Below, one piece after another: positions 57,330-64,000 of a DNA stretch of 64,000 nucleotides; the first letter of the stretch is position 1; every line of letters begins with the position of its first letter. The translations under genes were made by a program, and so were the position numbers. Origin of the DNA: Actinomadura coerulea (GTDB lineage Bacteria; Actinomycetota; Actinomycetes; Streptosporangiales; Streptosporangiaceae); the NCBI RefSeq assembly GCF_014208105.1, contig NZ_JACHMQ010000001.1:6014001-6078000 (forward strand). Direction: 5' to 3'. Under the pieces are notes generated by a model that made no database searches, was not told the DNA's origin, and saw only the letters and a list, made by a program, of their open reading frames with translations.

Positions 57330-58594
57330 GGCGCCTGCTCCAGCGGGGTGCCCTCGAACGTGAAGTACCGCCCGGCGTCCGGGATGGCGGCGCGGGTCCG
57401 CTCCAGCGTCTCCGCGACCGCGATCACGTAGCCGCAGCGGGCCAGCCCGTTCGGCGGCAGCCGCACCTGCCAGCCCGGCTGCACGGCGAGCTCGACCTCG
57501 GCGACCGGTGGGCGCATCGACTCCTTGTCCACGGTCGCCGACGTGATCTCCATGTCGTGGGGGGGATAGGCGAACCGGATGGACGCCGCCCTGCGCGGCT
57601 TCGGGAACGCCACGGCCGGCGGGCGGCCCGCCACCACGTCGGCCGCCGCCAGCGGCCCGTCGACACCGGACGTCAGCAGCCCGAGGTAGGGGATCATCCC
57701 CCCGCCGAGCCGGACGTTGATCTCGATGACGTGCTTCGCGCCGTCCGGGGTCAGCTTGAACTCGATGTGCGTGTACCCGTCGGTGAACCCGACCGCGGCG
57801 TGGACCCGGGTGAGCATGTCGTGGAACCCGGTGTCGGACAGCAGCGGGTCGTCGGCGTCGACGTCGTGGCCGATCTCCTCGAACGCCAGGGTGCCGCTGC
57901 CGCCGAGGACCTTGCGCGCCACGATCAGCGGCGTGCACTCCCCCCGGAACAGGACGCACTCGACGGAGATCTCCGGTCCGTCGAGGAACTCCTCCACGAT
58001 CACGTAGTCCTCGAACTGGCGGATGCCGCCCAACCGCGTCTTGTCGGTGAGCGCGAACGCCGCGTCCAGGTCCTCCGGCCTCTCGACCTTGCTGAGGCCG
58101 AGGCTGCCGCCGAGGTTGCGCGGCTTGACGATGAGCGGGTAGCCGGTCTCGGCGGCGAACGCGCGCGCCTCCTCCAGCGACGCGACGGCACGGGACGCGG
58201 GCTGCGGGAACCCGGCGGCCCGCAGCGCCTCGCGCGTCGCGGACTTGTCCCGGCACCGCGCCACCGCGCCAGGGTCGAGGACGGGGAGGCCGAGCGCCGC
58301 GCTGAGGTGCGCGGACGTCTCGATGTAGACCTCGTCGTAGCAGAACACCCCGGCGACCTCGTGGTCGCGGGCCACGTCGCGCGCCGCGGCCGTCAGCTTC
58401 TCCAGGTCGAGGCAGTCGACGACGGTGTGCCCGGCGATGTAGGGCTCCTCCCAGCTCGCCGAGGCCGGGTTGAGCAGCCAGAGCCGGTACCGCCGCGACA
58501 CCGACTCGAGGATGTACTTGCGGTAGACCCAGTAGCTGCTCGCGACCAGGAGAAGGAGCGGACGCTCGCCGCCCGCGGGCGGGTCATAGGACAT
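57326..58594 (-). CDS. ATP-grasp ligase (carnosine-synthase/BacD-like), A
   Basis: 422 residues, ATG 58594. N-terminal domain LLLLVASSYWVYRKYILESV, central TREALRAAGFPQPASRAVAS, ATP-binding loop YPLIVKPRNLGGSLGLSKVE, VIVEEFLDGPEISVECVLFR and the metal-binding HVIEINVRLGGGMIPYLGLL. The IEINVRLGGG block is typical of amino-acid ligases, and the protein is well conserved throughout. It differs clearly from ligase B, so the two probably make different amide bonds. It overlaps the MFS gene by 4 bases and follows the amidinotransferase after 21 bases. Confidence 0.88.
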   Translation of the reverse strand: MSYDPPAGGERPLLLLVASSYWVYRKYILESVSRRYRLWLLNPASASWEEPYIAGHTVVDCLDLEKLTAAARDVARDHEVAGVFCYDEVYIETSAHLSAALGLPVLDPGAVARCRDKSATREALRAAGFPQPASRAVASLEEARAFAAETGYPLIVKPRNLGGSLGLSKVERPEDLDAAFALTDKTRLGGIRQFEDYVIVEEFLDGPEISVECVLFRGECTPLIVARKVLGGSGTLAFEEIGHDVDADDPLLSDTGFHDMLTRVHAAVGFTDGYTHIEFKLTPDGAKHVIEINVRLGGGMIPYLGLLTSGVDGPLAAADVVAGRPPAVAFPKPRRAASIRFAYPPHDMEITSATVDKESMRPPVAEVELAVQPGWQVRLPPNGLARCGYVIAVAETLERTRAAIPDAGRYFTFEGTPLEQAP

Positions 58595-58615
58595 GCGGAC
58601 CTCGATCGCAGGTTG

Positions 58616-59734
58616 TCAGGAGAAGTAGTCCTCGGGCCCGCCCCGGCGGCGGACGTCGAGCGTGGCGCAGTGGAAGCCGCCGCCGAAGGTGTTGACCGTG
58701 CGGAACGGGACGGGGATGGGGGTGAACCCCTCCTTCTCCAGCAGCCGCAGCAGCTCGGTCTCCTGCGCCTCGACGAAGATCCGCTCCTGGTCGAGCATGA
58801 GGGTGTTCATCGCGATCCACCGGCTGCAGAAGTACATGGTCTGGTCGGCGGGGATGGCGGGCTCGGGGCAGACCAGCACGTCCCAGCCGGCGAACATCTC
58901 CGGCAGTTCCGGCACCCGCTCGGGGTTGACCAGCACCCGGCCGGGGCGCAGCGGGACGAACGTGGCGTTCATGTGCATCGGGTGGTCGTCGGCGAACGCG
59001 ACCTCGTGCACCCGGAACTCGCCGCCGAGCAGCCGCCGCACCCACTCGATGCCGAACCGGTTGGTGACGTGGCTGCGCTGCACGAGGATGTCGCGGCCGA
59101 ACCGCATGAAGTCGCCCGCGTCCACGATGGGCTCGAACTCGGTGATGACCGACGTGGCGTCCGGGAACGGGTCGGCCGGGGACATGGTCTCCGGCTTGGC
59201 CGCGGCGTAGCCGGGATTGAAGGACGCGTCGGTGAGCTGCGGCTTCGGCGCCGCGACCCAGCGCGCGCCGCGCCGGAAGTAGTCCTTGAAGATCGTCCGG
59301 AACGGGTGGGTGGCGAAGTAGTACGACCGCCAGCCCATCGTCGCCTCGACGATCTGGTCGCCCGCGACCAGCGCGATGTCGCGGGGGAAGGTGTGCGACG
59401 AGCCGCCGGTGGACGTCCAGTCGGCGGTCCCGAACGGGCGGGACTGGTCGACCGGGTCCGGGCGCCGGACCGTCACGCCCTCGCCCTCCAGGATCGACAC
59501 GAACCCGTCGAGCTCCTCGCGGGCCGCCTCGACCTGCTCCTCCGGGAAGCCGCCGCCGCCGTTGCGGCGGTAGAAGTCCCACGCCTCGGGCGGGACCGTC
59601 GCCTCGATCGCCGGATGCCACGGCGGGACGGCCGCGCCGTCGACGACGCCGACGATCACCTCTTCCAGCGGGTCCCACTCGTTGTACGAGCCGACCGGCG
59701 CGGACTGCCCGGCCGCCGGTGCGTTCTCGGTCAT
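58616..59734 (-). CDS. Glycine/inosamine-type amidinotransferase
   Basis: 372 residues, ATG 59734, overlapping the upstream diiron gene by 4 bases. It transfers an amidino group from arginine onto an amine, making a guanidine and ornithine. The catalytic Cys-His-Asp set is visible: Asp in EPIVDAGDFMRFGRDILVQ, His in FADDHPMHMNATFVPLRPG and the nucleophile Cys in TFGGGFHCATLDVRRRG near residue 357. The opening VGSYNEWDPLEEVIVG is standard for GATM/StrB-like enzymes. The amine acceptor is not known; glycine, an amino acid or an inosamine are all possible. No inositol-pathway genes are seen, so an amino acid is more likely. Confidence 0.9.
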   Translation of the reverse strand: MTENAPAAGQSAPVGSYNEWDPLEEVIVGVVDGAAVPPWHPAIEATVPPEAWDFYRRNGGGGFPEEQVEAAREELDGFVSILEGEGVTVRRPDPVDQSRPFGTADWTSTGGSSHTFPRDIALVAGDQIVEATMGWRSYYFATHPFRTIFKDYFRRGARWVAAPKPQLTDASFNPGYAAAKPETMSPADPFPDATSVITEFEPIVDAGDFMRFGRDILVQRSHVTNRFGIEWVRRLLGGEFRVHEVAFADDHPMHMNATFVPLRPGRVLVNPERVPELPEMFAGWDVLVCPEPAIPADQTMYFCSRWIAMNTLMLDQERIFVEAQETELLRLLEKEGFTPIPVPFRTVNTFGGGFHCATLDVRRRGGPEDYFS

Positions 59735-61230
59735 CGCGACGTCCTCTCGACGGTTCGAACGGTCACCCGGGCCTCGGGCGAGGCGGCCTTCAGGCCGTGC
59801 AGGCGGCCGCGCGGCACCAGCAGCACGTCGCCCGTGCCGAGCCGGTGCGGGTGGTCGGTCGCCCACGCGTACACGTCCGCCTCGCCGCTCGTGACCTCCA
59901 CGAGCCGGTCGGAGTCGTACACGCCGGTACTGAACGGGCTGTCCGGACGGAGCGTGCTCGTCGCGGCGTCGTCCGCCGCGGAGGTCGCCAGCGCCGCGCC
60001 CGCCTCGGTGTGCCGGTCGAGGGCGTCCGCCCAGTCGATCTGCGCCCGGAAGTCGGCGTCGCCGAGGCGGAGCAGGAGCTTGGTGTCCTCGATGCCGCGC
60101 ACCAGCTCGGGGATGACCAGCTCGCCGTGCGTGCGGGCCAGGCCGAGCAGCAGGTTCTCGTAGGTCATCCGCCCGTGGTGGACGTCGATGTGCGCGTGCT
60201 CGTCGCAGTACTTGGCGTCCACGCGGTCGCCGTAGACGGCGCGGAGCATGGCGCCGGTGTCGGCGAACCCCTGGGCGAACAGCCACTCCAGGTAGGTCAC
60301 CGCGGCCATGTAGCGGAACATGCCGCGGTGGTCCTCGGTGAGCCAGTTGAAGTAGTTCACCCCGACCAGGGAGCTGGTCAGGTAGAAGTTCCAGTAGGCG
60401 TGCACGTCGGTGCGCAGCCCGACGCTGGCCAGCATCTCCTTGAAGATCGTGCTGTGCTTGGCGCCGTAGACCCCGTACCCGAACTCGTCGTTGAAGATCT
60501 TGAAGAGCTCGGACTGCTCGACGCCGTAGGAGCCGCCGAGGTTGCGCGCCATCGCCGACGCCTCGGTCAGCGCGTCCAGGGCGAGCTGGATCAGGTGCAG
60601 CGCCGCGGCCTCCTCCGGCCGCCGGCACTCGGTGATCATCCGCATGGTGCCGGTCACCTCGGCGGCCGGGTCCACCGCCGGGTTGCTCCCGGACGCGTCG
60701 GCGGGCGCCCCCGCCCCGCCGACCTCGGCGAGGAAGTACGCCTGGAGCTCCTCCAGCGTCCGCACCGGCGGGACGGTGACGGCGTCGTCCAGGAAGGAGT
60801 ACGCGTACCGCTCCAGGCCAGGCCGGACGGCGTCGCGCAGCGCCCGCACCTCGTCGCCGTAGAAGACCTCGAAGTCGTCCTTCGCCGAGGCCAGCCCCGC
60901 GGGCGGCAGCAGGATCATGTCGCTCTCGTAGGCGTTGCACAGCACCCGGCCGGCGATGAGCTGGCCGCTGCCGAGGAACTCCGCCTCCGTCGCCGGGACG
61001 GAGAAGTCCCGGTCGCCGGCGCCCGGCGGGCCGATCGGCCGCCGGAACGGGTTGCCCTCGATGAGCACCTCGGGACCCGGCCGGAAGATGCGCTGCGAGC
61101 AGTAGGCGGCGAGGGCGCTCGCCGCGGCCTCCGTCGGCGCCATGCTCGTCGTCACCAGGCCCGGCGCCACCGGACCCGCCGGCACCAGGCCCGCCGCCGA
61201 TGCGGCGACCGCCTCCGTGACCGTCGTCAC
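59731..61230 (-). CDS. SznF-type diiron N-oxygenase with degenerate cupin (diiron 1)
   Basis: 499 residues from GTG 61230. Haem-oxygenase-like diiron domain in the middle (about 200-400), a C-terminal cupin (about 430-499). The ligands are E223 (LTEASAMARN), E249 (FNDEFGYG), H259 (AKHSTIF), E315 (VTYLEWLF), H345, D349 and H352 (CDEHAHIDVHHG). The intervals (26, 10, 56, 30, 4, 3) are identical to those of SznF E189, E215, H225, E281, H311, D315 and H318, recalled from its structure. The cupin keeps one His (H478, GRLHG) but lacks the HxH pair (VYDSD there). N-hydroxylation of a guanidine is expected; cupin-mediated nitrosation is doubtful. Confidence 0.9.
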   Translation of the reverse strand: MTTVTEAVAASAAGLVPAGPVAPGLVTTSMAPTEAAASALAAYCSQRIFRPGPEVLIEGNPFRRPIGPPGAGDRDFSVPATEAEFLGSGQLIAGRVLCNAYESDMILLPPAGLASAKDDFEVFYGDEVRALRDAVRPGLERYAYSFLDDAVTVPPVRTLEELQAYFLAEVGGAGAPADASGSNPAVDPAAEVTGTMRMITECRRPEEAAALHLIQLALDALTEASAMARNLGGSYGVEQSELFKIFNDEFGYGVYGAKHSTIFKEMLASVGLRTDVHAYWNFYLTSSLVGVNYFNWLTEDHRGMFRYMAAVTYLEWLFAQGFADTGAMLRAVYGDRVDAKYCDEHAHIDVHHGRMTYENLLLGLARTHGELVIPELVRGIEDTKLLLRLGDADFRAQIDWADALDRHTEAGAALATSAADDAATSTLRPDSPFSTGVYDSDRLVEVTSGEADVYAWATDHPHRLGTGDVLLVPRGRLHGLKAASPEARVTVRTVERTSR

Positions 61231-62306
61231 GCGACCACCTCCTCGGACTCCACCTCGAAGCGGACGCACTCGCCGTCGTGGGCGGCGACCAGCGACACCG
61301 GCAGGTCAGGCTGGACGTGCAGCGGGACGGGCAGGCACTGGATCGCCTGCTTCCAGTGCGAGTCGTGGCCGGGCGCGTTGTCGACCACGATCCCCGGCAG
61401 CAGCTCCATCTCGAACCAGAAGGCGATCGCGTGCATCTTCCCCGCGGCCGTCGGCCGGACCGTCAGCTCGGTGCGCTGCGGGCGCGCGTCCGCCGTGTAG
61501 AAGTCGAACTCGAACACCGTCACCGGCTCCGACAGCGTCCGGTGCTCGTGGCGGTGCAGGCGGGAGTCGAAGTACTCCAGCGTGGACAGCCGGTTGAAGG
61601 GCGCGAGGTCGAACCCGTACAGCTTGCCGACGTGGTTCTTGCGGTGCAGCGGCTCGCTCTCGACGAGCTGAGCGATGATCCGCCCGCGCGACGGCATGAT
61701 CGTCGCGTCCGGGGTGAGGAGGTGCTCGCGGGCGTGCGCGATCGTGCCGAGGATGCCCTCGCCGAGCAGCCCGCAGTCGACGATCTCGGTGACCAGCAGG
61801 CCGGCGCGCCTCGGCAGGTCCCCGGGCACGGTCATGCGGGTCGACATCTTCGACACGACGCCGACCGCGTCGTCGTACCCGGCCACCCGGACCACCCGCG
61901 CCGCCGTCTCGGCGACGGACGCCTGGCCCTCGCAGGCCACGACCTCCCGCGCCCCGGCGCGCGCCGCCATCATCGCCAGCAGGCCCGAACCGGCGCCGAT
62001 GTCGAGGACCAGCGAGTCCGGCGCGGCCGCCACCGCCTGCCGGATCGCCCGGTCGTACAGCTCGGCGCGCTCCTCGTCGTGCAGCATCTCCCAGTGCCAG
62101 CGGGGGACGGAGCACCGGACGGCCCGGTTCCGGCCGATCAGGGCCTCCTGGTTGTCGGCGTCCACGCCGAGGATCAGTTCGAAGGCCCTGGCGGCGTCCT
62201 CGTAGCGGCCCTGGTGGTGCAGGTCGCGCCCCCACCTGAGGAACTCGCCGAGCTCCATTCCGTCGCGGATCTCCGTGACCGCGCCCTGCGGCTGTGCGCT
62301 GTTCAT
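61227..62306 (-). CDS. PRMT7-like (SznE-type) arginine/guanidine N-methyltransferase
   Basis: 359 residues, ATG 62306, overlapping the Rieske stop. Residues 1-65 are TPR-like (HHQGRYEDAARAFELILGVD). The SAM-binding part begins LVLDIGAGSGLLAMMAARAG. The double-Glu loop is TEIVDCGLLGEG (E-x8-E), the PRMT7/9 form; a His-Trp loop follows in HDSHWKQAIQCL. PRMT7 enzymes make only monomethylarginine. In streptozotocin biosynthesis the PRMT-like SznE monomethylates free arginine before SznF acts. Adjacency to an SznF-type gene supports the same here. The TPR-like N-terminus is an addition I would not expect in SznE. Confidence 0.88.
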   Translation of the reverse strand: MNSAQPQGAVTEIRDGMELGEFLRWGRDLHHQGRYEDAARAFELILGVDADNQEALIGRNRAVRCSVPRWHWEMLHDEERAELYDRAIRQAVAAAPDSLVLDIGAGSGLLAMMAARAGAREVVACEGQASVAETAARVVRVAGYDDAVGVVSKMSTRMTVPGDLPRRAGLLVTEIVDCGLLGEGILGTIAHAREHLLTPDATIMPSRGRIIAQLVESEPLHRKNHVGKLYGFDLAPFNRLSTLEYFDSRLHRHEHRTLSEPVTVFEFDFYTADARPQRTELTVRPTAAGKMHAIAFWFEMELLPGIVVDNAPGHDSHWKQAIQCLPVPLHVQPDLPVSLVAAHDGECVRFEVESEEVVA

Positions 62307-62665
62307 CGGCTCTCGGCCCCTTCGTCGTGGGTCGGGTCGGGCGGCAGGTTGGCGAGGATCTCCTTGTGGATGACCGAGACGGGGACACCGGTTTCCGGGA
62401 GGACGACGACGGCCTCGTCCCCGCTGCGCACCATCGGCAGGCAGGAGCGCTTCACGGCGGAGACGCCGACCTTCGTGCCGTGCCAGGGGCAGCTGAGCCG
62501 CCGCCCGTCCGGGGTGCGGCGGGCCAGGCTGAGCGGGCCGCCGCGGTGCGGGCAGTGGTCGCGGACGAGTACCGACCGCTCGCCCTCGTGCAGGACGAAA
62601 TAGCGGTCGTGTCCGATCATCACGGTGTTGTGCCGACTCAGATCCATCACGATGACGCGGGCCAT
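62303..62665 (-). CDS. Small Rieske [2Fe-2S] protein
   Basis: 120 residues, ATG 62665. Complete Rieske ligand set: C-x-H in RDHCPHRGGPLSL (about residue 38) and C-x2-H in LSCPWHGTKVGVS (about 60). No oxygenase catalytic domain follows, so it is a ferredoxin-type electron carrier. The rest of the fold: YFVLHEGERSVLV, VVLPETGVPVSVIHKEILAN. Its position between two diiron genes and its translational coupling suggest that it supplies electrons to one or both N-oxygenases. No reductase gene is visible in the window. Confidence 0.92.
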   Translation of the reverse strand: MARVIVMDLSRHNTVMIGHDRYFVLHEGERSVLVRDHCPHRGGPLSLARRTPDGRRLSCPWHGTKVGVSAVKRSCLPMVRSGDEAVVVLPETGVPVSVIHKEILANLPPDPTHDEGAESR

Positions 62666-62785
62666 CGGCTCCTCTTGTCTTTCGGGCGCTTCCGGTGACG
62701 GGCGGGGGCGGCACTGGGCATCGCGCGGTCAGGCGGGGCGGGAGAGACGGGAGTCTCGGTGGGAGCGTCGCGGGCGGCGGGAGTC

Positions 62786-64000
62786 TCAGGCGGGGGAGAC
62801 GGCGTGGAGCAGGCAGGCGGCCTCCGGCGTGGCGGGCCGGACCCCGTAGAGGCGGCCGCCGGGGATCAGCACGGCCTCGCCGCGCGTCAGCCGCTCGGGC
62901 GGTCCGGTCGGGGTCGTGACGAGGTCGGCCTCGCCGCGCTCGACCTCCAGGACGACGTCGCCGTCATGGCTGCGCGTCCCGAACGGGCCGTCGGCCGTCA
63001 GCGCGACGCGCAGCGGCGGTTCGGACCCGGTCCGCGCCGAGCCGGCGAGCTCCCGGTGCCGGGGGAGGTCGTCCGCCCAGCGGATCTGCGCGGCGGTGTC
63101 GTCCTCGAACCAGCCGCCGACCAGCCGCGCCTCGGCGATGCCGCGCAGCAGCTCGGGGACGACCCTCGGGCCGTGCCGCCCCGCCAGGGCCAGCAGCACC
63201 TGGTCGCGGGTGATGCGCCCGTGGTGCTCGTCGATGTGCGCGTGCTCGTCGCAGTAATGCAGATCGACGGTGTCGCCGAATATGCCGCGGAACACTTTGA
63301 TCATTTCTACGAAGGCGGGGGCGAATACCGCTTCCGCATAGGTGACCGCACCCGCGTAGCGGAAGAATTTCGCATGGTCGCGGGACAGGTAGTAATAGTA
63401 GTTGTTCGTCGCCAGCGGGCCGGCCAGGTAGAAGTTCCAGTACGCGTGCACATGGGTCGCCATCGCGCGGCTGCGCAGCATTTTGGCGAAGATCGTGGTG
63501 TGCTTGGCGTCGTAGACCCCGTAGCCGAACTCGTCGATGAAGATCTTGAACAGGGCGGACTGCTCGGGGCCGTAGGCGCCGGCGAGGTTGCGCGACATCG
63601 CGGATGCCTCGGTGAGCCCGTCCAGGGCGAGTTGCACCAGGTACAGGTCGGCGGCGCTCTTGCGGTCGCGGGCGTTGGCGATGGCGGTGAGCGCGGGCGA
63701 CGGCCCGGCGGCGGCCTCCTCCACGACGTGCTGGAAGTAGGCCTCCAGGACCTCGGGCGTGGCGGCGCCGCTGACGTCCACCGCCTCGTCCAGGCAGCCG
63801 AACGCGAAACGTTCCAGTTCCGAGACGGAGCCTTCCCGGAGTTCCTTGAGGTCACGGCCGTAGAAGAGGTCGAAGTCCTCGTAGAGGCCGTCGAGCCCCT
63901 GCTCGGGGAGCAGCACTGTCTCGGCCTCGTAGAAGGTGCCGAGCAGCCGGTGCGCGGCGAGGGAGCGGTGGGCCGCCCATTCGCCGGGCCCCGGGGGGCT
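62786..64000 (-). CDS. SznF-type diiron N-oxygenase with degenerate cupin (diiron 2, 5' end missing)
   Basis: 404 residues visible; the N-terminal region (about 80 residues by comparison with diiron 1) is beyond the right edge. The diiron ligands repeat diiron 1 with identical spacing: LTEASAMSRN, FIDEFGYG, AKHTTIF, VTYAEAVF and CDEHAHIDEHHG. The C-terminal cupin has GRLYGV where diiron 1 has GRLHGL, so its third His is Tyr, and the HxH is SHDGD. It is not identical to diiron 1 (clearly diverged paralogue). 120 bases, apparently without a gene, separate it from the Rieske gene. The pair may act in sequence or as a heterodimer. Confidence 0.88.
   Translation of the reverse strand, partial: SPPGPGEWAAHRSLAAHRLLGTFYEAETVLLPEQGLDGLYEDFDLFYGRDLKELREGSVSELERFAFGCLDEAVDVSGAATPEVLEAYFQHVVEEAAAGPSPALTAIANARDRKSAADLYLVQLALDGLTEASAMSRNLAGAYGPEQSALFKIFIDEFGYGVYDAKHTTIFAKMLRSRAMATHVHAYWNFYLAGPLATNNYYYYLSRDHAKFFRYAGAVTYAEAVFAPAFVEMIKVFRGIFGDTVDLHYCDEHAHIDEHHGRITRDQVLLALAGRHGPRVVPELLRGIAEARLVGGWFEDDTAAQIRWADDLPRHRELAGSARTGSEPPLRVALTADGPFGTRSHDGDVVLEVERGEADLVTTPTGPPERLTRGEAVLIPGGRLYGVRPATPEAACLLHAVSPA

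Larger units (their letters stand above)
53435..64000 (-). other. Biosynthetic gene cluster with two SznF-type N-oxygenases (right end open)
   Basis: Nine minus-strand genes. Junctions (transcription order): diiron 2 / Rieske 120 bp; Rieske/PRMT, PRMT/diiron 1, diiron 1/amidinotransferase and ligase A/MFS all 4-base overlaps; amidinotransferase/ligase A 21 bp; MFS/ligase B 89 bp; ligase B/ligase C 1-base overlap. No polyketide synthase, NRPS or carrier protein is seen. Enzyme set: two N-oxygenase candidates, one electron-transfer protein, one arginine-type N-methyltransferase, one amidinotransferase, three ligases, one exporter. The combination is not one I recognise from a described pathway. 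Confidence 0.85.

Noticed and set aside
59731..64000. Haem oxygenase (haem degradation) for the two diiron proteins
   Set aside because: The haem-oxygenase-like fold is shared, but the carboxylate/His set is that of diiron N-oxygenases; a haem enzyme would have only a proximal His.
1..64000. CRISPR array, rRNA operon, riboswitch
   Set aside because: No regularly spaced repeats, rRNA sequence or recognisable riboswitch core was seen on reading the window.

Overview
The window is about 70 percent GC with actinobacterial gene order (dnaA, oriC-like gap, dnaN, gnd, recF, DUF721/DciA-like, gyrB, gyrA, DUF3566, tRNA-Ile). This points to the replication-origin region of a high-GC actinomycete, most likely Streptosporangiales (Actinomadura-like) by general resemblance. 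The genus is inference.

Layout. (1) 1-11.3 kb: conserved replication/gyrase core. (2) 11.27-14.71 kb: a 3.4 kb integrated element in tRNA-Ile(GAT), bounded by a 44-bp direct repeat of the tRNA 3' end. It carries a MobC-like protein, a NYN nuclease-like protein and a tyrosine integrase whose catalytic Tyr appears to be His. (3) 14.7-27.9 kb: accessory genes (GNAT, ECF sigma plus YCII, DUF1269, decayed VOC and dioxygenase genes, DUF3307, a LexA-box gene, AraC, EamA, M64 peptidase, SDR) and a second dense DnaA-box cluster at 20.98-21.45 kb. (4) 27.9-30.4 kb: the ancestral neighbourhood resumes with DLW-39, an HAD hydrolase, an LLM oxidoreductase and tRNA-Ala(TGC). (5) 30.4-33.9 kb: two tandem, decayed elements in tRNA-Ala, giving three copies of the tRNA 3' end. 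(6) 34-41.5 kb: small hypotheticals, a frameshifted DUF4259 gene, a SapA-like secreted protein, a YdcF-like protein, and a TetR-controlled divergent pair with two visible operators. (7) 41.5-46 kb: a LacI-controlled operon (amidase, nitrilase-family amidohydrolase, duplicated membrane protein, alpha/beta hydrolase) with three palindromic operators. (8) 46.3-52.3 kb: cydABDC (cytochrome bd and its CydDC exporter) behind BlaI/MecI-type operators, then a secreted trypsin-like protease. (9) 53.4-64 kb: a tightly overlapping minus-strand operon that looks like an uncharacterised biosynthetic gene cluster and runs off the right edge.

The cluster is the most exciting part. In transcription order it encodes an SznF-type diiron (haem-oxygenase-like) protein with a cupin tail (partial), a small Rieske protein, a PRMT7-like methyltransferase (as SznE in streptozotocin biosynthesis), a second SznF-type protein, a glycine/inosamine-type amidinotransferase, an ATP-grasp ligase, an MFS exporter, a second ATP-grasp ligase, and a glutathionylspermidine-synthase-like ATP-grasp protein. 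In both SznF-type proteins the seven diiron ligands of SznF (recalled from the published structure) are present with exactly the same spacing. The cupin HxH is missing in both, and the third cupin His is missing in one. My inference is a guanidino- and N-methyl-bearing, N-oxygenated small peptide, made by N-hydroxylation without (or with an altered) nitrosation step.
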